Source: Helianthus annuus (Eukaryota > Streptophyta > Magnoliopsida > Asterales > Asteraceae). Taken from it: a stretch of 64,000 nucleotides of DNA. Location of the stretch: contig NC_035438.2 of the NCBI RefSeq assembly GCF_002127325.2, forward strand, positions 87,922,252 through 87,986,251, given 5' to 3'. The notes beneath the pieces are model-generated. The model was not told where the DNA came from and searched no databases. It saw nothing but the letters and a program-made list of their open reading frames with translations. The position numbers were made by a program, and so were the translations under genes. Shown piece after piece: positions 46,793 through 60,263 of this stretch; positions within the stretch are counted from its first letter, which is position 1, and every line of letters starts with the position of its first letter.

Positions 46793-47854
46793 CCCAAGCT
46801 CTCATTCCATTTTCCTCACACCTTGATTCATTTTGCTCTAAGTTGAGGTTTAAACACTTCATACCTCAGCAAACTTGGATCAAACTTCCTAGCTTGGACC
46901 CTTTGTAAGCATTCTTTCGTTCTTTTATGCGTTTTAAGCACGAAAGTCAAACAGTTTTTGTCTTTCTGCTTTGACCAGGTTATGGTCAACAGGAAGTTCG
47001 TTGAACTTCGCAACGTGAGCATAATCACGATGGTTTTAGTCCCGTGTGACTAAACCTACTGATTACCACGTTGACTAGGCGTAGTGACGAGTCGTAGTTT
47101 CGGCCAAAATGCGTATTCATGCGTATTTTGTAACCAAACTTCTCTTGGGTATCACAACGCTTTGTTTTGATATCAGAACCTATTTTCTAACTTAACTAAA
47201 CATGTTTTTACATGTTTAGCTCGTAACTTTTAGTTTAGTGCTTGTGTAGAGCCGTAAGTCAAGCGGTCTAAACCACCGCTTAGACTTTCGAACCCGAACT
47301 GTGTGGTCAATCATTAGGATCCGACCAAACATGTTTTGTGACCATAGTTGTATAGGGAATAATCTTCCGAGGTTATACCTTATGGTCATTTCGTTTAAGT
47401 AGTTGTATGATAGGTAGTTTATATGCCTTAGGTAAATGACGAAAATGCCCTTTTTACGCATAAATCCATTTTAAGCATATGTAACACAAATTTTAACATC
47501 TAAACTGATTAGGCAATATTATTAGACATGTTAAGGCATATATTACTTGTCATAGGACTAGTTAGGCGGTCTGAACGCGTTTTACACGAATGACGCGTTA
47601 AAGTAGCATAAGCTACCTAAACAGGTCGTAACGGGGTGTAAGCACTTAGGCTAGGTTTCGATTTAGTATGTAGGCTTTGTTAAACCATATTACATGAGTT
47701 CCCATACTCATTTGGTTTACGAAACCTCATTCTATCCGATCTTCCGATTTAGGTCCGATTTATTTACTTAATTACCTATATTAGGTGCCATTTGATTCCG
47801 TGATCCCTCTAGCGTTGCTTGGTTGTTATTCAAGACTTCTAAGCATTCTCAAGT

Positions 47855-48270
47855 TGTAGGATCATTAGACAACCTGATGAGTCAATCACAAGAGTGCTCA
47901 GACAGAATCAGAGGCGGAATTCATTGATTCTGTCTTTGTTTAGCTTGATTTCACTAATTTGTCTCTGTTTATTACACTTATTAACAAGTTACAAGCTCTG
48001 GAGACGATTCGGCAGGGCTTCGCCGTTACACAACTTCACTGCTCTACTAGTTTCGCTTCAAATGTCCCCTATTTATAGGACATAGGGTTTCGCTTATGTG
48101 TACATGACACATAAGCGTAACTTTTACAATGACTAATAAGCGAAACCTTCGCTATGTCCCTATAAGCGAAACTATTACTAAATCATGATTTCTCGATTTC
48201 CGTGCATTATACAAACAGCCCTAACCTAAGACTCGAACTAAGATGTAGTCGACAGACAACTGCACCAACA
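47855..48270 (-). repeat. Element H 3' LTR
   Basis: 416 bp, TGTAGGATCATT...TGCACCAACA, carrying several AGCGAAAC words and minus-strand TATAAATAGGGG at 48066-48077. A few base differences from the right copy. Confidence 0.95.
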
Positions 48271-48966
48271 GACTCCCCCTTGAATGTTGACGGAATCTTC
48301 AGTGAGAGTCTTCAATCATGACAGCTCTTCACTCTTAATCGGTCTTCTTCAGGAACTCTTCCTGGAATTATGTACCTGGATCTTTCTCTGGCTCTAACTT
48401 TCATCAGACTCCCCCTATCATCATGCTGGGATCGCCGTCTGGAATTCGTTATCACCATTGAAATCAACTCCTGGCTTTATCAGTTTAAACTTCTTCTCAG
48501 GTTCTGAAGTATCTCCTGGCTTTCCGTAGCAACAGGATCAGAAACCTGCACAACTCAAACATTCTATCACAAACAAACACAATTGTGATTCAACTTAATG
48601 AATCAACTAATCATTTAAGAATATTCAAGAATTTTTCACATTTAACAATTTATTAACTTTTAAACTTTCCAAACCCTGATTAAACATTTCAAACCAATTT
48701 AACCAAACCATCTGTTCATCATGTTTACCCTTTGAGATTTTGAATTTCAGCTCTCCAACATCAGTTGTCGAAAATCTTTTTGGATTTTCAAATATGGAAC
48801 ACAAATGAAAAAATGAAAAACTAAATGTAGAAATGAAATATATACAAACATATTTTTGTGAGTTCGTGCAAGAGGATCATATCAGCTGCTGTCTAAACAC
48901 TAGCACCGTTAAGCTGTTTTTTCATTTTGAGCTTTTAAACAGTTCGCATTGATTGTCGATATATTG
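48271..48966 (-). other. Element H 3' untranslated region with extra PPT-like runs
   Basis: On the minus strand, AGGGGGAGTC stands directly against the LTR (48271-48280) and again at 48407-48416. Beyond the D insertion, AGGGGGAGT and AGGGGGAGTT recur at 59812-59820 and 59939-59948. Multiple PPT-like copies are a known trait of the Sirevirus branch of copia elements. No ORF is seen. Confidence 0.65.
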
Positions 48967-49449
48967 TGTCACACCCCCAAAATCCACATGCGGAGTATCA
49001 CCGCTTGGGAGCGTGACTGACAAGGATCAAGCCACCAATCATATAGAACAATGTAAATAGTAAAAGTAAATGTAATTAAACCAAACCATTCCATATGAAA
49101 GGTATTCCAAAACATAAGTATAATAACAAGTTTAGCGGAAGCAATTGAGTAAAAGCCCAACATAAACAAAGTATGTAAAGTCATAGTGTTTAATCAAAGC
49201 AATCACGGTCTTTGTCCACAACGACCGCGCCTCCCCATGCAAGCTCCATGTATACCTAACGACCTACAAGGCATGTAGCAGAGAGTCAACAACTAGTTGA
49301 GCGAGTTCACAGTAAGTAAGTGCGTAATAGTAAGTTCGTTTGTAACGTGTGGCTCTACTGGGCCGATAGTATGTTCTATTGGTGGGGGCTTCCCATGTTG
49401 CATATACACTAGACTATTTGTAACCATATGTGTTCATCTTACCGAGAAC

Positions 49450-49680
49450 AGTAGTACGTACAAAGTTTACGTAGGTTTTACGTATGTGTCCTTCACAACC
49501 GAGGACAGGGGTACGCGGGGGTTTACGTAGGTTTTACGTAAGTGCCTGACACAACCGAGGCAGTAGTGAGTATAAGTTCACGTAGGTTTTACGTGAGTGT
49601 CCTTCGCAACCTGAGGACAGTGAGGAGTACAAGTATACGTAGGTTTTACGTATGTGTCCTGCACATCCGAGGATGATGGT
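49450..49680 (-). repeat. Tandem hairpin array in D LTR
   Basis: Units with stems TCACGTA/TACGTGA, ATACGTA/TACGTAT and TTACGTA paired around GGTTT (the complement of AAACC). The outer pair varies while pairing is kept in most units. Also at about 57080-57300. Confidence 0.82.
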
Positions 49681-50084
49681 AGATAGTCTAGTAACAGTGT
49701 AAGTACGGGTATCTATTTAATCTCATTCCTTCAATCCCATTCCCAAACCCCGAGAATCCCATGCCTTGGTAAGAGTGTGAACTCACCTTGGTTTGCTCGG
49801 TATGTTATTGCTTCTAGGGTTAATTAATGGTTAAGTCCGTTACATACGACCTAGGTACATTGCACATAATTTGATGTAAGTGTTTGCATTCAATTAGGGT
49901 TTACAAGTCTTTGATATCCAAGCAATTGTGTTCTGTGTGATAACTGTGTACAGAATATTATGAGAAAGATTGTTCATACATACAGTATCATATAATCACA
50001 TACAGTAGAGTACAGTAGCATGTTGTTCCTCGTACAGGGTTTTGAACTTGACATTATAATAACCTCAGTCTTTTCAAGCATTAG

Positions 50085-50765
50085 CAGAACTCGGAGTATG
50101 TAACATCACAAAAATTCGGATCATGTATTCAATTTAAAACTCAGACAACAGATTATTCATGAAACTCAGACAACAGATTATTCATGAAACTCAGACAAGG
50201 CGTCATGTTGAGCATGTAAAAGTCGGACTAGTATCATCTTAACAAACTCGGACCACATGCTTTGTATATCAAAAAGTCGGACAATCATGCATCACAAACA
50301 AAAGTCGGACAGGGGCTTCCCCCTTACAAACTCGGACAGGGGCTTCCCCCTTACAAACTCGGACAAGGCTTTTAGCCTTAAAACTCGGACCATCATCCCC
50401 CCCAAAACTCGGACCCCTTGATGCTTATATACAAAAGTCGGACCCCTTATAACTTATAAAAGTCGGACAAGGTTTCATCATCACAAAGTCGGACAAAGGC
50501 ACATCTCACTAAAAAATTCAGACTCATACATATAATTCGGACCATTGCTTCCTTAATAAAAGTTCGGACTACTCACCCATCCATTAGATATTCGGACATA
50601 ACATGCATGTTACAAAAATTCGGACCTTTCATGAGTGGTATATAAAGTTCGGACCATATGGAATTTAAATCAAAATTTCTAACTACACATACACAATAAG
50701 AATTCGGACATCCATCCATCTTAAAACTCGGACAAGCATCCTAACATCTCAAAGGTCGGACTAAC
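50085..50765 (-). repeat. AACTCGGAC motif array in D LTR
   Basis: About 30 copies of AACTCGGAC, AAGTCGGAC and ATTCGGAC, the complement of the C-type TCCGAGTTTT array, irregularly spaced. Copy at about 57710-58370. Confidence 0.87.
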
Positions 50766-51475
50766 ATAAATCATGCAATATTCAATTTCATTGTAACAGT
50801 TACGTTTCTACGATCAACAGTTACGATCATTCCAAACCCTAATTTCATACTTGTCAATGCTGTAATCAAATCAAAATCACACGATTCTACATATCATGCA
50901 TCTAATTATCAGGCATTTGATTAAACAAATATCCACAAAACTATTGCAAGAGCAATCGGGTTTTTCAATAAACACAGAGTCATTGTTTATATAACTAGGG
51001 TTTTGCAAGAATCAATTAACCAATGATTAACAACAAACAATCATAAAACGATTACCTTGGATTGATTCTAGATAAGGAGAGGAATCAAGAGTGATGATTG
51101 AGAGCTTGTGCCAATGATGAAGAAGATGATTGTAGAGAGGATTAGAGAATGTGAAAGTACGTGTGTTGATTCTTGTGTGATGATTAGTGAAGGAGATTAG
51201 GGTTAAGAGTGATTAAAATTTCACTAACTACTCTACTCACCCCTAAGTATCATCTTTTACATAAAACACCCATCACAATATAATTTTACAGTTTCATCAC
51301 CAAGTTCATATATTTGTCAAATCTTTAACACATAACCATGCACAAACACAATACACTTTATTGAATCAAAACTTATACAGTTACAAACCAAACCAATTGT
51401 GCAAGTAAACAACTAAACAAACAGTGAACTTGCAATAAATGCGAAAGTGGAATCTCGGAAACTCGAGTTGTCACA

Positions 51476-51620
51476 TTATCCCCAACTTGAAAGAAATTTC
51501 GTCCCGAAATTTAGCATGCGGTTACTGAGGAAGCTAGGCAAGTTGTATCGTTTACTGGTTTTCCTGGGTGTCACATCATCCCCCCGTTGATTTGGAATTT
51601 CATCCCGAAATTCAGTAGTA
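51476..51620 (-). promoter_or_regulatory. Duplicated hairpin-PPT module of D
   Basis: LTR-proximal run GTTGGGGATAA beside the LTR and a distal run GGGGGGATGA with TGTGACACC. The distal hairpin has one changed base (TCATCCCGA on the plus strand). Confidence 0.83.
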
Positions 51621-53700
51621 GCTTCAGCCTCAGTAGTAGTTGCATTGTTCTGGAATAACTGGGGATACTTGAGTTCCATTTGGTCTTCTCATTCCCAGGT
51701 ATACTCTGGGCCACGACGGGAGTTCCAACAAACTCGTACAAGAGGTATTCTAGTGTTCTTGAGGACCTTAACATCCCGGTCCGTGATTTCAACTGGTTCC
51801 TCGACGAACTGCAACCGCTCATCGATAGTGAGTTCCTTCAAAGGAACTATGAGGGTCTCATCTGACAGACACTTCTTCAGATTCGACACGTGGAAAACAT
51901 TGTGAACTGCACTGAGTTCAGCTGGTAGGTTTAGTCTGTAGGCTACTTTGCCTATTCTTTCAGTGATTTCGAACGGTCTAACATACCGCGGATTAAGCTT
52001 GCCTCGTTTACCAAAACGAACCACACCCTTCCAGGGTGAGACTTTGAGTAGCACTCGATCCCCAACTTGGAACTCGAGTGGCTTCCTGCGCTTATCAGCG
52101 TAACTTTTCTGACGGTCGCGAGCTGCCGCCATGCGCTGTCGTATCTGTGCTATTCGTTCAGTAGCATCAACTACCATTTCTGGACATGTGATCTGACTAT
52201 CCCCCACCTCTGCCCAACAGAGAGGTGACCGACATTTACGTCCGTACAATGCCTCGAATGGAGCGGCTTTAATGCTGTTGTGGTAACTGTTATTGTACGA
52301 AAACTCCACTAACGGGAGATGCTTTTCCCAGCTGTTGCCGAAATCGATAACACACGCCTGAAGCATGTCTTCTAGAGTCTGGATAGTGCGCTCAGACTGC
52401 CCATCTGTCTGAGGGTAGTAAGCTGTGCTCATGTCTAGTCGTGAGCCGAAAGCTTTGTGCATTGCTTGCCATAGTTCTGAAGTAAATCGTGCATCCCGAT
52501 CCGAAATAATGGAGGTTGGCACTCCATGCCTCGAAACAACTTCTTTCAAGTATACGTCTGCTAAGGTAGAGAACTTATCCGTTTCTTTGATAGCCAAGAA
52601 ATGAGCAGACTTTGTGAGTCGATCTACAATCACCCAAATAGTATCATTCCCACGCTGGGATCTAGGCAGGCCAGTAACAAAATCCATGGAAATTTCTTTC
52701 CATTTCCACTGTGGTGTCCTGGGTTGCTGAAGTAGGCCTGAGGGTTTTTGGTACTCCGTCTTGACCCTTGCACAGGTCAAACACTTGCCGACGTATGTTG
52801 CTATGTGGCCTTCATGCTAGGCCACCAGTACGTAGTTCTAAGATCGTGGTAAATTTTATCCGAACCTGGATGTACCGAGTAGCGGGACTTGTGAGCTTCA
52901 TCCATTACCAGCTCGCGTAAGTTGCCATACAGTGGGACCCAAATACGTCCCGTTACGTAGTAGGCGCCGTCTTCCTTTTGTTCCAATCGTTGCCTTGAGC
53001 CACGCAAGGCTTCAGCCCTTACGTTTTCTGGTTTCAATGCTTCTACCTGAGCATCTCATATCTGTGTAGGAAGACTAGACTGAATAGTGAGCTGCAAGGC
53101 TCGTACACGCCTAGGTAGAGTGTCTTTTCGACTGAGAGCGTCAGCCACAACATTGGCTTTGCCTGGATGGTACTTGATAGCGCATTCGTAATCATTCAGC
53201 AGCTCGACCCATCTTCGTTGTCGCATGTTCAATTCCTTCTGCTTGAAGATATGCTCGAGACTCCTGTGATCGGTGTAAATAGTGCACTTGGTACCGTACA
53301 GGTAGTGTCGCCTTATCTTGAGCGCGAAAACAACAGCTCCCAGCTCTAGATCGTGCGTCGTATAGTTTCGTTCATGAACCTTGAGTTGACGCGAAGCATA
53401 AGCAATAACTTTATCACGCTGCATCAATACACAACCAAGCCCCTGTATTGATGCGTCACAATAGACCACAAAATCGTCCGTGCCCTCTGGCAATGAGAGA
53501 ATAGGTGTGCTGCATAGCCTATCCTTCAGGTACTGAAAAGCCATTTCTTGTGTATTACCCCAACGATAGGTAACACCTTTCTGTGTCAGCAATGTAAGCG
53601 GCTGTGCGATCTTTGAGAATTCTTTGATGAATCGTCTGTAGTAACCCGCCAAACCCAAGAATTGGCGTATTTCCGTTGGTGTACGCGGTGCAGGCTAGTT
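51560..53700 (-). pseudogene. Element D RNase H and integrase, broken
   Basis: RNase H with [13 protein letters not shown] and ADALSRK (53056-53658), after a TGG-to-TAG stop near 53695. A CGA-to-TGA stop sits near 53053. The integrase zinc region is broken by a small deletion near 52805 (WWPSMKA). The core (51689-52780) has [15 protein letters not shown] and GQSERTIQ with all three acids, then [10 protein letters not shown] (Gly to Arg in the GPY/F motif). A CGG-to-TGA-type stop after YTWE (about 51689) and a one-base loss shift the end. Confidence 0.88.
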
Positions 53701-56087
53701 CCTGATTGAATCTACCTTGGATGGATCGACATGAATCCCATCCTTGTTTACCACATGGCCTAGGAAGTGGACTTCACGAAGCCAGAAGTCGCATTTTGAA
53801 AACTTGAAGTACAGTTGTTCCTTTCGAAGAAGTTCCAAGATAAGACGTAAGTGCTGCTCGTGTTCCTCCTGACTCTTGGAGTAAATCAGAATGTCGTCGA
53901 TGAAAACAATCACAAACTTGTCTAGGTAAGGCTTGCACACTCTGTTCATAAGATCCATGAAGACTGTCGGTGCGTTCGTTAGCCCGAATGGCATGACAAG
54001 AAACTCGTAGTGGCCATAGCGAGTTCTGAATGATGTCTTGGAGACGTCCTCATCCCGGACTCTCAGCTGATGGTAACCTGACCTCAGATCAATCTTGGAG
54101 TAGTAGCTCGACCCTTGCAACTGGTCGAATAAGTCATCAATACGTGGTAGAGGGTAGCGGTTCTTCACTGTCACCTTGTTCAGTTCACGGTAATCAATAC
54201 ACATCCTGAAAGTTCCATCTTTCTTCTTCACAAACAGTATTGGAGCTCCACAAGGCGAAGAGCTTGGACAAATAAAGCCCTTATCCAAGAGCTCTTGTAG
54301 TTGTTTAGACAATTCTTCCAGTTCAGTTGGAGCTAAACGATATGGTGCGCGAGCTATAGGTGCTGCTCCTGGAGCTAGCTCGACTTGAAACTCGACCTGG
54401 CGATGAGCGGTAGACCAGGTAGATCTTCAGGAAATACTTGAGGAAAATCACGTACAACTGGGATATCCTCTATTCTTTTCTCTTTCATTGATGCATCAAT
54501 AACCAGTGCCAAAATGGCAGTGTGACCCTTTCGTAAACATTTATGAGCCTTCAGGAAGGAGATGATTCCAACCACAGCACCACTCTTGTCACCTTGAACT
54601 TCGAGAGGTTCTTTACCAGAACGAGGAATACGAATGATCTTCTCCTTACATAGGATCTCTGCTTGCTGCTTGGATAACCAATCCATACCAACGACGATGT
54701 CAAAACTACCCAGAACTATAGGAATGAGGTCGATGGAGAAAGTCTGACCAGCGAGGATAAGATTACAACCCTGAACTATGTGTGTGGCCTCTAGACTTTT
54801 ACCATTAGCTAACTCTACAACATGTTTGGTGTTTAGGGGAGTTGGTGCACGTTTTAACATTTGGCTAACTCTCAAAGACACATAACTTGTATCCGCACCC
54901 GAATCAAACAATACAGTAACATAAAAGTCGTCGAGAAGAAACTTACCCATAACCACGTTGGGATCATTCCTAGCATCACCCTGCCCCAGCACAAAAGCAC
55001 GTCCCCCTAGCTTCGTTGCCATTATTGTTTCCCCCATTGTTGTTGTTGCCATTTCCCTGATTGTTGTTATTGTCGTTGTTATTGTTCTGGTTTCGGTTTA
55101 ACTGAGGGCAGTGTCTTTTGAAGTGACCTTCAGCACCACAATGAAAACATCCCTTGTTGCCCTGTTGCTGATTCTGCTGTGCTTGCTGTTGCTGCTGATT
55201 CTGATTCGCAGGCCGTGGGCTCCTACAATCCTTGGCCTCATGACCCATCTTGAGGCACCTCTGATAGCGACCCTTGTTGCACTGGCCACTGTGATGCCTG
55301 TTACAGTTGTTACATCTTGGGAGGTTCCCTCGATAACCACCCTGCCTGTGACTGCCCGAAGATTGCTGACTAGGGCTCTTATAGTTGTCAGTCTTTCGCT
55401 GCTGCACCTGAGACTGAACTGAAGCTGAACCTTTGCTGGAATCCCCCTCCCATTTTCTCTTGTTGTCACTAGGAGTAGCAAGAGTAGTTGAAGTGGTAGC
55501 GGTGGCAGTAGCGCTGATACGTTTAGGCAGCTTGTTCTGTTCCACTGCCTGATCCGTGAGGCGATGAGCAAGGCGTTGAATAGCCTGGATATTGTCAACA
55601 TTAGCCGATGTCACATGGCTCTGAATTTCTGGTGCCAATCCTTTGAGATACAACTCAATGCGTCTAATAGGAGGGTCCACCATAGTTGGACACAGAACGG
55701 CCAGCTCATTTGACCTTTTAGTATAAGCTTCGATTTCTGACCCAGTCATCTTCAAATGAAAGAACTCCACTTCTAACTTGTGGATGTCGTCGCGTGTGCA
55801 GTATTCCCGTTTAATCAGCTCCTTGAAATCATTCCAGGGAGTGGCGTTAGCAGCTGCCAATCCTAAAAGTTGGACTTGCGCATTCCACCAAGTCAGCGCG
55901 ATTCCTTCCAGCGTGCCAGTGGCGTACTTCACCCTGCGAGCCTCAGGGCATTCACACATTTCAAACACAGACTCGAGCTTTTCAAACCAATGGAGGAGTC
56001 CAACTGCTCCCTCCGTGCCACTGAACGTGCTTGGACGACAGTCCATGAAATTCTTGAAAGTGCAAACAGGTTGCTGAGCGGGTTGAC
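53695..56087 (-). pseudogene. Element D gag, protease and RT, broken
   Basis: Gag exon 2 starts at the splice acceptor (56087), with capsid region and knuckles [26 protein letters not shown] (first Cys changed) and [15 protein letters not shown] one-base insertion near 55006 shifts into protease (DSGADTSYV, 54375-55052), and a deletion near 54402 shifts again into RT (53695-54312), which keeps FIDDILIYS but has SPCGAP for SPWGAP. Confidence 0.88.
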
Positions 56088-56182
56088 CTAATGTGTAAGA
56101 ACAGGACAAGGTTAAACACAAGAGTTGGTTTAGGAATGTAGGATCTAAAGATCCTAGTATGAGTTACGACTGCAGGGTATAC
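56088..56182 (-). other. Predicted gag intron of D
   Basis: 95 bp, GGAG/GTATACC to CACATTAG/G, phase 1, palindrome AGGATCT-AA-AGATCCT at 56140-56155. Confidence 0.72.
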
Positions 56183-56273
56183 CTCCTGCGTGTGCAGCTG
56201 CAAGTGCCACAGCAACTTGTTCGTTGATAAGAGCCGTCAACTGGGCTTGCGTCAAGTTAATACGTCCAGCCAT
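56183..56273 (-). CDS. Gag exon 1 of D
   Basis: 91 nt, MAGRINLTQAQLTALINE onward, same phase as in C and C2. Confidence 0.74.
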
Positions 56274-56578
56274 GATCTTCATAGCAAAGGTAACATAAGT
56301 GAGAGAGGTTCACGAATAGTGCGATGACAGAAGAGAGTAAGCACACAAGTGTTCTCAAGCAATAATGAATAGCATACAATGTAATCTAAGCATATCACGA
56401 GCAAAGTTCTATGTAATTCTAGCACGTAGGCAATAAACATAAACCTTATTACCTAGAATGTTGAGTCTTGCACGTGGAGCGAGGCGTCGTTGTGGATCGT
56501 TGAGCACTGTACTGGTTATAGTCTGGTTTTAATAAAAACGTTTTTCCCTTATTAAAACCGAGTTCTCTATAACCAATG

Positions 56579-56590
56579 GCTCTGATACCA
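56579..56590 (-). promoter_or_regulatory. Primer-binding site of D
   Basis: Minus-strand TGGTATCAGAGC, three bases from the 5' LTR. Confidence 0.9.
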
Positions 56591-56593
56591 ATC

Positions 56594-59075
56594 TGTCACA
56601 CCCCCAAAATCCACATGCGGAGTATCACCGCTTGGGAGCGTGACTGACCAGGATCAAGCCACCAATCATATAGAACAATGTAAATAGTAAAAGTAAATGT
56701 AATTAAACCAAACCATTCCATATGAAAGGTATTCCAAAACATAAGTATAATAACAAGTTTAGCGGAAGCAATTGAGTAAAAGCCCAACATAAACAAAGTA
56801 TGTAAAGTCATAGTGTTTAATCAAAGCAATCACGATCCTTGTCCACAACGACCGCGCCTCCCCATGCAAGCTCCATGTATACCTAACGACCTACAAGGCA
56901 TGTAGCAGAGAGTCGACAACTAGTTGAGCGAGTTCACAGTAAGCAAGTGCGTAATAGTAAGTTCGTTTGTAACGTGTGGCTCTACTGGGCCGATAGTATG
57001 TTCTATTGGTGGGGGCTTCCCATGTTGCATATACACTAGACTATTTGTAACCATATGTGTTCATCTTACCGAGAACAGTAGTACGTACAAAGTTTACGTA
57101 GGTTTTACGTAAGTGTCCTTCATAACCGTGGACAGGGGTACGCGGGGGTTTACGTAGGTTTTACGTAAGTGCCTGACGCAACCGAGGCAGTTGTGAGTAT
57201 AAGTTCACGTAGGTTTTACGTGAGTGTCCTTCGCAACCTGAGGACAGTGAGGAGTACAAGTATACGTAGGTTTTACGTATGTGTCCTGCACATCCGAGGA
57301 CGATGGTAGATAGTCTAGTAACAGTGTAAGTATGGGTATCTATTTAATCTCATTCCTTCAATCCCATTCGCAAACCCCGGGAATCCCATGCCTTGGTAAG
57401 AGTGTGAACTCACCTTGGTTTGCTCGGTATGTTATTGCTTCTAGGGTTAATTAATGGTTAAGTCCGTTACATACGACCTAGGTACATTGCACATAATTTG
57501 ATGTAAGTGTTTGCATTCAATTAGGGTTTACAAGTCTTTGATATCCAAGCAATTGTGTTCTGTGTGATAATTGTGTACAGAATGATATGAGAAAGATTGT
57601 TCATACATACAGTATCATATAATCACATACAGTAGAGTACAGTAGCATGTTGTTCCTCGTGCAGGGTTTTGAACTTGACATTATAATAACATCAGTTTTT
57701 TCAAGCATTAACAGAACTCGGAGTATGTAACACTACAAAAATTCGGATCATGTATTCAATTTAAAACTCATACAACAGGTTATTCATGAAACTCAGACAA
57801 CAGATTATTCATGAAACTCTGACAAGGCGTCATGTTGAGCATGTAAAAGTCGGACTAGTATCATCTTAACAAACTCGAACCACATGCTTTGTATATCAAA
57901 AAGTCGGACAATCATGCATCACAAACAAAAGTCGGACAGGGGCTTCCCCCTTACAAACTCGGACAAGGCTTTTAGCCTTAAAACTCGGACCATCATCCCC
58001 CCCAAAACTCGGACCCCTTGATGCTTATATACAAAAGTCGGACCCCTTATAACTTATTAAAGTCGGACAAGGTTTCATCATCACAAAGTCGGACAAAGGC
58101 ACATCTCACTAAAAAATTCGGACTCATACATATAATTCGGACCCTTGCTTCCTTAATAAAAGTTCGGACTACTCACCCATCCATTAGAAATTCGGACATA
58201 ACATGCATGTTACAAAAATTCGGACCTTTCATGAGTGGTATATAAAGTTCGGACCATATGGAATTTAAACCAAAACTTCTGACTACCCATACACAATAAG
58301 AATTCGGACATCCATCCATCTTAAAACTCGGACAAGCATCCTAACATCTCAAAGGTCGGACTAACATAAATCATGCAATATTCAACTTCATTGTAACAGT
58401 TACGTTTCTACGATTAACAGTTACGATCATTCCAAACCCTAATTTCATACTTGTCAATGCTGTAATCAAATCAAAATCACACGATTCTACATATCATGCA
58501 TCTAATTGTCAGACATTTGATTAAACAAATATCCACAAAACTATTGCAAGAGCAATCGGGGTTTTCAATAAACACAGAGTCATTGTTTATATAACTAGGG
58601 TTATGCAAGAATCAATTAACCAATGATTAACAACAAACAATCATAAAACGATTACCTTGGATTGATTCTAGATAAAGAGAGGAATCAAGAGTGATGATTG
58701 AGAGCTTGTGCCAATGATGAAGAAGATGATTATAGAGAGGATTAGAGAATGTGAAAGTACGTGTGTTGATTCTTGTGTTATGATTAGTGAAGGAGATTAG
58801 GGTTAGGAGTGATTAAAATTTCACTAACTACTCTACTCACCCCTAAGTATCATCTTTTGCATAAAAAACCCATCACAATATAATTTTACAGTTTCATCAC
58901 CAAGTTCATATATTTGTCAAATCTTTAACACATAACCATGCACAAACACAATACACTTTATTGAATCAAAACTTATACAGTTACAAAGCAAACCAATTGT
59001 GCAAGTAAACAACTAAACAAACAGTGAACGTGCAATAAATGCGAAAGTGGAATCTCGAAAACTCGAGTTGTCACA
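56594..59075 (-). repeat. Element D 5' LTR
   Basis: 2482-bp partner of 48967-51475, ending GAGTTGTCACA before TSD TATTG. It lacks the 27-bp duplication. Confidence 0.95.
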
Positions 59076-59080
59076 TATTG

Positions 59081-60263
59081 ATCCACTTAAATTCTCACAA
59101 AAAGTTCAATCTGTTCGGGATACAGAATTAGTGTTTTAGAACTTAAACCTCTACATGTGTCCCACCTCAGTATATACTCCCATATCCAGACCCCAGTATT
59201 CAGTCTTACAGGTGAGTATACCACAGCTAATATCTGTTAAGGGGTAGGTGCGAGGGCCGTGAGAGCTCAGGTCGATACTTCCGTATACGCAGAGAGATGA
59301 CGGCTTCGACTTTAGTTGTGTCCCCTTTAGAGGATCTTTTATTTACAACAGTAGAGACTATCAATTTTATTGTTTTATCAGCATGCTGAGGGCGAGCTTA
59401 TATTTCAAAGCTTTTTGCAGAAAGTATTATCCGGGGACTAGGTCAGTATTTCCATACAGCAGAATACCCGGGATAATACCCCAGATATCACTGAGCATAA
59501 AGACCTAGTATCTCAGAATACGGGACCCTTCAAACAGGATTTCAGGGGTTACCTATATATCCTGGATGTGTTCCCCACGTAGACGCAAGTGAAATTTATG
59601 TTTGTATCGCAAACTGATCTACTAATTCTGTGAAAACCTATCGACACATCTTTAGCGAGACTGCTTAACTGCATTTATACATTACAAATCTTTAGCGTAC
59701 TGTGCCAGTCTAGCTGATGTACTATCATTTCCCCTATTCGCACCAAAACTCATTTTTAATTTTTCAATGTTTTTGACATTTTCAAATTTTCTAATTTTTT
59801 TAAAAATTTTTACTCCCCCTAAAATCAAAATATGTTTCAATTTTGATTTTCTGAGAAAATTTGAAACAAACTGAACAAAGTTTGACAACATGATATCAAA
59901 TCGCTTCAATTTGCCATCCACTTGGCGTAAACAATCAGAACTCCCCCTCTCAACAAACTATTTTCCCATTGTGATCTCAAAACACTTAAGTTTGTTTTAA
60001 TCAAAATGGTTTTTCAGGAAAATAAGTTTGTTTATCAATCATTTGTAGATTCGGGGTTACTTCATCACTTTGTTTTCTTCAAACATTTGAAAAATTTATC
60101 ATTTCCAGTTTTACCATAAACCATATGTAGAAAATCAAGTACAACTGAATGTCCCTGATTTACCACATGTAAGGCGAAAAATCACCAGAGGGAAATTTCT
60201 CAAGAAATGTGCCGATTCATGTTCCACTTTTACCAACTTGGGAACTCCGGCAAGTCAGGTTTT
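59081..60263 (-). other. Element H region between gag and 3' end, no pol
   Basis: About 1.2 kb where a copia element would begin its protease and integrase. I see no pol motif in any frame. It includes a T-rich stretch with two PPT-like runs (59812, 59939) and an unidentified segment (59150-59580) with no ORF. Confidence 0.6.

Larger units (their letters stand above)
45780..47854 (+). mobile_element. LTR F, left part
   Basis: Starts TGTGACACC at a clean break in the copia G reading frame, so it is the terminus of another retrotransposon. It has a TATA box and leader-like segment on the plus strand but no protein that I recognise; ORFs at 46639-46908 and 47216-47461 are weak. It is interrupted by H and resumes at 63843. 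Family not identified; a gypsy-type long LTR is likely from the TGTGACAC end. Confidence 0.6.
48967..51475 (-). repeat. Element D 3' LTR
   Basis: Contains a hairpin array (about 49450-49680), AACTCGGAC/AGTCGGAC motifs (50085-50765), and a 27-bp tandem duplication near 50300-50355 that accounts for its extra length over the right copy. Confidence 0.95.
48967..59075 (-). mobile_element. Gypsy element D, complete
   Basis: LTRs 48967-51475 (2509 bp) and 56594-59075 (2482 bp), TSD TATTG (48962-48966, 59076-59080). Same family as C: same LTR ends, motif array, hairpin array, PBS and double PPT. Inserted in the 3' part of H. Confidence 0.95.

Noticed and set aside
46639..46908. ORF of 89 residues in F
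   Set aside because: It overlaps the TATA box and leader of LTR F, has alternative ORFs on both strands, and shows no recognisable domain.
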